From Lachnospiraceae bacterium (GTDB taxonomy: Bacteria > Bacillota > Clostridia > Lachnospirales > Lachnospiraceae), in the NCBI GenBank assembly GCA_900770345.1, contig CAAGKF010000346.1, forward strand, positions 1 to 6,830: 6,830 nt of DNA. The letters run 5' to 3'. Under the pieces are notes generated by a model. It was not told the DNA's origin. It saw nothing but the letters and a program-made list of their open reading frames with translations, and made no database searches. Shown here in pieces: positions 4,828 to 6,830 of this stretch; position 1 is the first letter of the stretch, and each line of letters starts with the position of its first letter. The position numbers were made by a program, and so were the translations under genes.

Positions 4828-6762
4828 CTATGATTCCGATGGTATCACAGCACCGAGATCCGCAGCGTGCTTCCGTGCCTTTTCTGCAGACCTGGCCATC
4901 ATGCGGTCATACTTTGCCTGTTCCCTGGAGAGGTATTCCTGGTATTCCTGCTCAGAAAGATTGTTCAGATAGACGGCAAAGTCCATCGGTGTCTTTCTGC
5001 CGCGGTTCCACTGCGGCCGTTCAAAGTTGTAATAGTCAATGTAGTCATCGATTTTCGTTCTGATCTCGAACGTATCATTGGCCTCGGAGAAGTCCACCTC
5101 ATCCTTCATATGCCCGAAGAAGGATTCCATGGATGCGTTATCCCAGCAGTTCCCCCGCCGTGACATGGACTGCACGAATCCCATATTCTTCAGTTTCTTC
5201 TGATACGCATCGGAAAGATACAGTGCACCCTGATCGGAATGAAATACCATTCCCGGCGTACAGACGGCATTCTCATCCTGATCTTTCATGATTCCGCTCA
5301 GCATCTCATCGGTGAGCTTCAGGTCCTGTCTATCGCTTACTGCCGAAGAGAGGATCATCCCCGATGCACAGTCTTTGATCGGCGAGTAATACGAAGTATT
5401 TCCCCGACAGTCTTTGATATAGGTGACATCTGTCATGACCTGCTCATAAGGCTTTCCAAGACGGAATCTGCGCTTCAGCACATTCTCTTTCCGGTTTCTC
5501 TGAAGCAGTTCTCTGGCTGCCTGTCTGGACTTCTTCGGTGCTCTCACCGTGCACAGCAGTCCGGCCTTTCTCATCAGCCTCTGAACTTTCTTGCGGTTCA
5601 TGACTGTCTTCTGCAGCTTCGGCATCATCATGGTTACCATGCGGGTTCCTTTCGGATATCCGCGGTATTCGATCACTTTCCTGATCCGTTCGATGTCTTT
5701 CTCATCCTGACGCTGTTTTCCGTTCGGAACATAGTATCTCAGACGATAGAAACGAGAGTGACTGAATCCGAGGATTCTGCACACACTGCTGATCGAAAAT
5801 CCTCTGACGTAAGGAAAGGCTTTCACCTGGTCATGAATGAGATCACACACCTCTCTGAGAGTTTCGGGAGGTGCAGCACGAAGACTCTCTCGGAGCTCTC
5901 TCGTATTTCTCTCTTCCGTTTTCTCCATCAGCTCGCACAGTTTCCCTGCAGTACTGAGATCCAGAACGGCAAGATGAACCTTTCTGTTAACACGATCCGG
6001 TTTCCAGTGCTGAAGCTTGTATCGGATTCTCATCAGTTCCCAAGGACTAAGCAAGTCTGCAGGAATCGCAAATACCTGCATTACATCCAGAATCGGAAGA
6101 TCTCTGATCAGATAAGCACATTCATAGAATTCAGATCGGAGGGAAAGCTTTTTCTGAGTGACTGTTCTGACCCAGGAACAGCTCTTCAGTTCAGAAATTG
6201 CTTCATCGGAATGGGCCGTCTTCCTCGGAATGAGAGATTTTCCATCAAGAAGACGTTTAAGATGATAGATTCTCTGATAACCGATCCGATTCAGATCAAT
6301 GCCGTGCTCCTTCAGGAGTGTTATGAGATCAGTACCAGGATATCTGCTTATCGCTTCTTTAACGAACCTGTCCGAAAAACTGATACCTTTGGTAGCTCTT
6401 GTGAACACTCCGGTGTCAATGAGCTGCTGGATTTCTTCTTCTGAAAGCTTCGGCGTAGAAATAGGCAATGATGGTCTATTCCCTTTGGTGGGGTGACCAT
6501 GTTTTCTGAAATTCTCAGTCAGTTTCTTAATCACTTGGTTCCCTATCATTTTCGTGGAGATTCCATTGTTCTCCAGGAACTGGCTGATCTCGTGATGAGA
6601 GACATACCAGTCATACATCCGGCATCTGAACTCATAGGTGAATGAGATGCGATTCGTCTGGATGGATTTTACATTCGGATTAGCCTGGAGAATCTGGATT
6701 TCCTCTGGAGAGAAGAATACATAATCAGTTTTAGGATTGCGTTTTCTGGATTTTCTGCTCAT
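4828..6762 (-). CDS. Large IS3-like transposase: three N-terminal HTH-type repeats fused to a DDE domain
   Basis: A 644-residue transposase, the first gene of the element. Three degenerate repeats of about 70 residues sit at roughly 18-88, 107-174 and 185-254. Each has the pattern (S/E)EEI-x2-L, a Ser-Phe turn, an aromatic helix, a Gly-Ile turn and a basic helix; the third is the most diverged. A linker follows (about 260-350), then an OrfB-type HTH region (354-402, with MNRKKVQRLMRKAGL), then an integrase core (about 436-600). The triad is D445 (MTDVTY), D510 (HSDQG) and E546 (MESFFG), with 64 and 35 residues between. A short basic tail ends the protein (600-644). No frameshift is needed, because the DNA-binding and catalytic parts lie in one frame. 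The ATG at 6762 has AGGGG nine bases upstream, inside the right-end hairpin. The stop lies 13 bases before orfA. Confidence 0.88.
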   Translation of the reverse strand: MSRKSRKRNPKTDYVFFSPEEIQILQANPNVKSIQTNRISFTYEFRCRMYDWYVSHHEISQFLENNGISTKMIGNQVIKKLTENFRKHGHPTKGNRPSLPISTPKLSEEEIQQLIDTGVFTRATKGISFSDRFVKEAISRYPGTDLITLLKEHGIDLNRIGYQRIYHLKRLLDGKSLIPRKTAHSDEAISELKSCSWVRTVTQKKLSLRSEFYECAYLIRDLPILDVMQVFAIPADLLSPWELMRIRYKLQHWKPDRVNRKVHLAVLDLSTAGKLCELMEKTEERNTRELRESLRAAPPETLREVCDLIHDQVKAFPYVRGFSISSVCRILGFSHSRFYRLRYYVPNGKQRQDEKDIERIRKVIEYRGYPKGTRMVTMMMPKLQKTVMNRKKVQRLMRKAGLLCTVRAPKKSRQAARELLQRNRKENVLKRRFRLGKPYEQVMTDVTYIKDCRGNTSYYSPIKDCASGMILSSAVSDRQDLKLTDEMLSGIMKDQDENAVCTPGMVFHSDQGALYLSDAYQKKLKNMGFVQSMSRRGNCWDNASMESFFGHMKDEVDFSEANDTFEIRTKIDDYIDYYNFERPQWNRGRKTPMDFAVYLNNLSEQEYQEYLSREQAKYDRMMARSAEKARKHAADLGAVIPSES

Positions 6763-6763
6763 A

Positions 6764-6830
6764 TAAAATGGCCCCTGCAGGAGGACCTCAGCACTGTCAG
6801 AGTGCTGTCCTTTCTACAGGGACCACTTTA
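6764..6830 (-). promoter_or_regulatory. Palindromic right end: hairpin covering the ribosome site of the first transposase gene
   Basis: The outer arm 6817-6830 pairs with 6764-6777 over 14 positions with two mismatches (TAAAATGGCCCCTG against the tip TAAAGTGGTCCCTG). Inside it, CAGCACT (6790-6796) and AGTGCTG (6802-6808 region) form a second 7-bp stem with a 5-base loop. The AGGGG ribosome site (- strand 6776-6772) is within the outer stem. A transcript entering from outside would carry both arms and hide the site. A transcript starting near 6818, as expected from a joined-ends promoter, would lack most of the 5' arm. The pairing is seen directly; the control role is inferred by analogy with IS10-type elements. 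Confidence 0.55.
6793..6830 (-). repeat. Right terminal inverted repeat of the IS3-like element
   Basis: This is the inverted partner of 2824-2861 (28/38 identical, ungapped) and ends exactly at the window edge. It is the end next to the first transposase gene. It shares the TAAAGTGG, AAGGACAG and TCTGACAGT blocks but not the outward TTGACA of the left end. Its tip reads TAAAGT on the - strand, usable as a -10 when the ends are joined. Confidence 0.85.

Larger units (their letters stand above)
2824..6830 (-). mobile_element. Complete 4.0-kb IS3-like element with two DDE transposases
   Basis: The element runs from the left inverted repeat at 2824 to the right inverted repeat at the last base of the window. 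All coding sequence inside is on the - strand: a 644-residue fused transposase, then OrfA and OrfB joined by a -1 frameshift. The ORFs are packed head to tail (13 bases between the first two) with no room for internal transposon ends, so this looks like one unit rather than two insertions side by side. IS3 elements are normally about 1.2-1.6 kb with one OrfA/OrfB pair. A 190-base noncoding stretch (2862-3051) between the left repeat and the OrfB stop contains a hairpin. Target duplication cannot be tested because the right flank is outside the window. The outermost TA on both sides could be either element or target sequence. Confidence 0.85.

Noticed and set aside
5239..6444. 401-codon open frame on the + strand opposite the large transposase
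   Set aside because: It lies fully antisense to a gene with clear domains and a catalytic triad, has no ribosome site, and its translation shows no recognisable domain. It is a codon-bias shadow.
1..6830. CRISPR arrays, tRNA or rRNA genes, riboswitches
   Set aside because: No regularly spaced repeats, no cloverleaf-like segment and no rRNA-like sequence were seen on either strand.

Overview
The window looks like a low-to-moderate GC Bacillota genome, probably a gut Erysipelotrichia or Lachnospiraceae relative. The grounds are strong AGGAGG-type ribosome sites, a LytTR response regulator paired with an AgrC-like membrane sensor, and an IS3-type transposable element. No feature fixes the genus.

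Left part (1-2823) is host DNA. An unidentified reading frame enters from the left edge and stops at 114. A tight + strand operon follows: a LytTR response regulator (204-881), an AgrC-like sensor overlapping it by 4 bases (878-2122), a 160-residue membrane-anchored or exported protein of unknown function (2208-2690), and a 47-residue single-span membrane peptide overlapping that gene by 8 bases (2683-2826). The regulator keeps its receiver and DNA-binding residues. The sensor has lost the conserved asparagines and glycines of its ATPase domain, so it is probably a pseudokinase or a phosphorylation-independent sensor.

Right part (2824-6830, 4007 bp) is one complete IS3-like element, bounded by 38-bp imperfect inverted repeats (28/38 identical) whose outer 8 bases match exactly. 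All its genes lie on the - strand, reading from the right end leftwards. First is a 644-residue transposase with three degenerate HTH-type repeats fused to a DDE domain. After a 13-base gap comes OrfA (146 aa), then OrfB (433 aa), joined to OrfA by a -1 frameshift on an A8 run to give a predicted 587-residue OrfAB. Both transposases have a full triad with the same spacing (D-64-D-35-E). The unit is about three times a normal IS3 element and carries two different, apparently intact DDE transposases between one pair of ends. This is the most unusual thing in the window.

The element's ends also carry control signals. The left repeat has an outward TTGACA that would pair with a -10-like TAAAGT at the right tip if the ends were joined in a circle. 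The right end folds into a long hairpin that covers the ribosome site of the first transposase gene, and a transcript from the joined ends should lack the 5' arm of that hairpin. The element's leftmost bases provide the stop codon of the 47-residue ORF, so the host operon may be cut off at this point.
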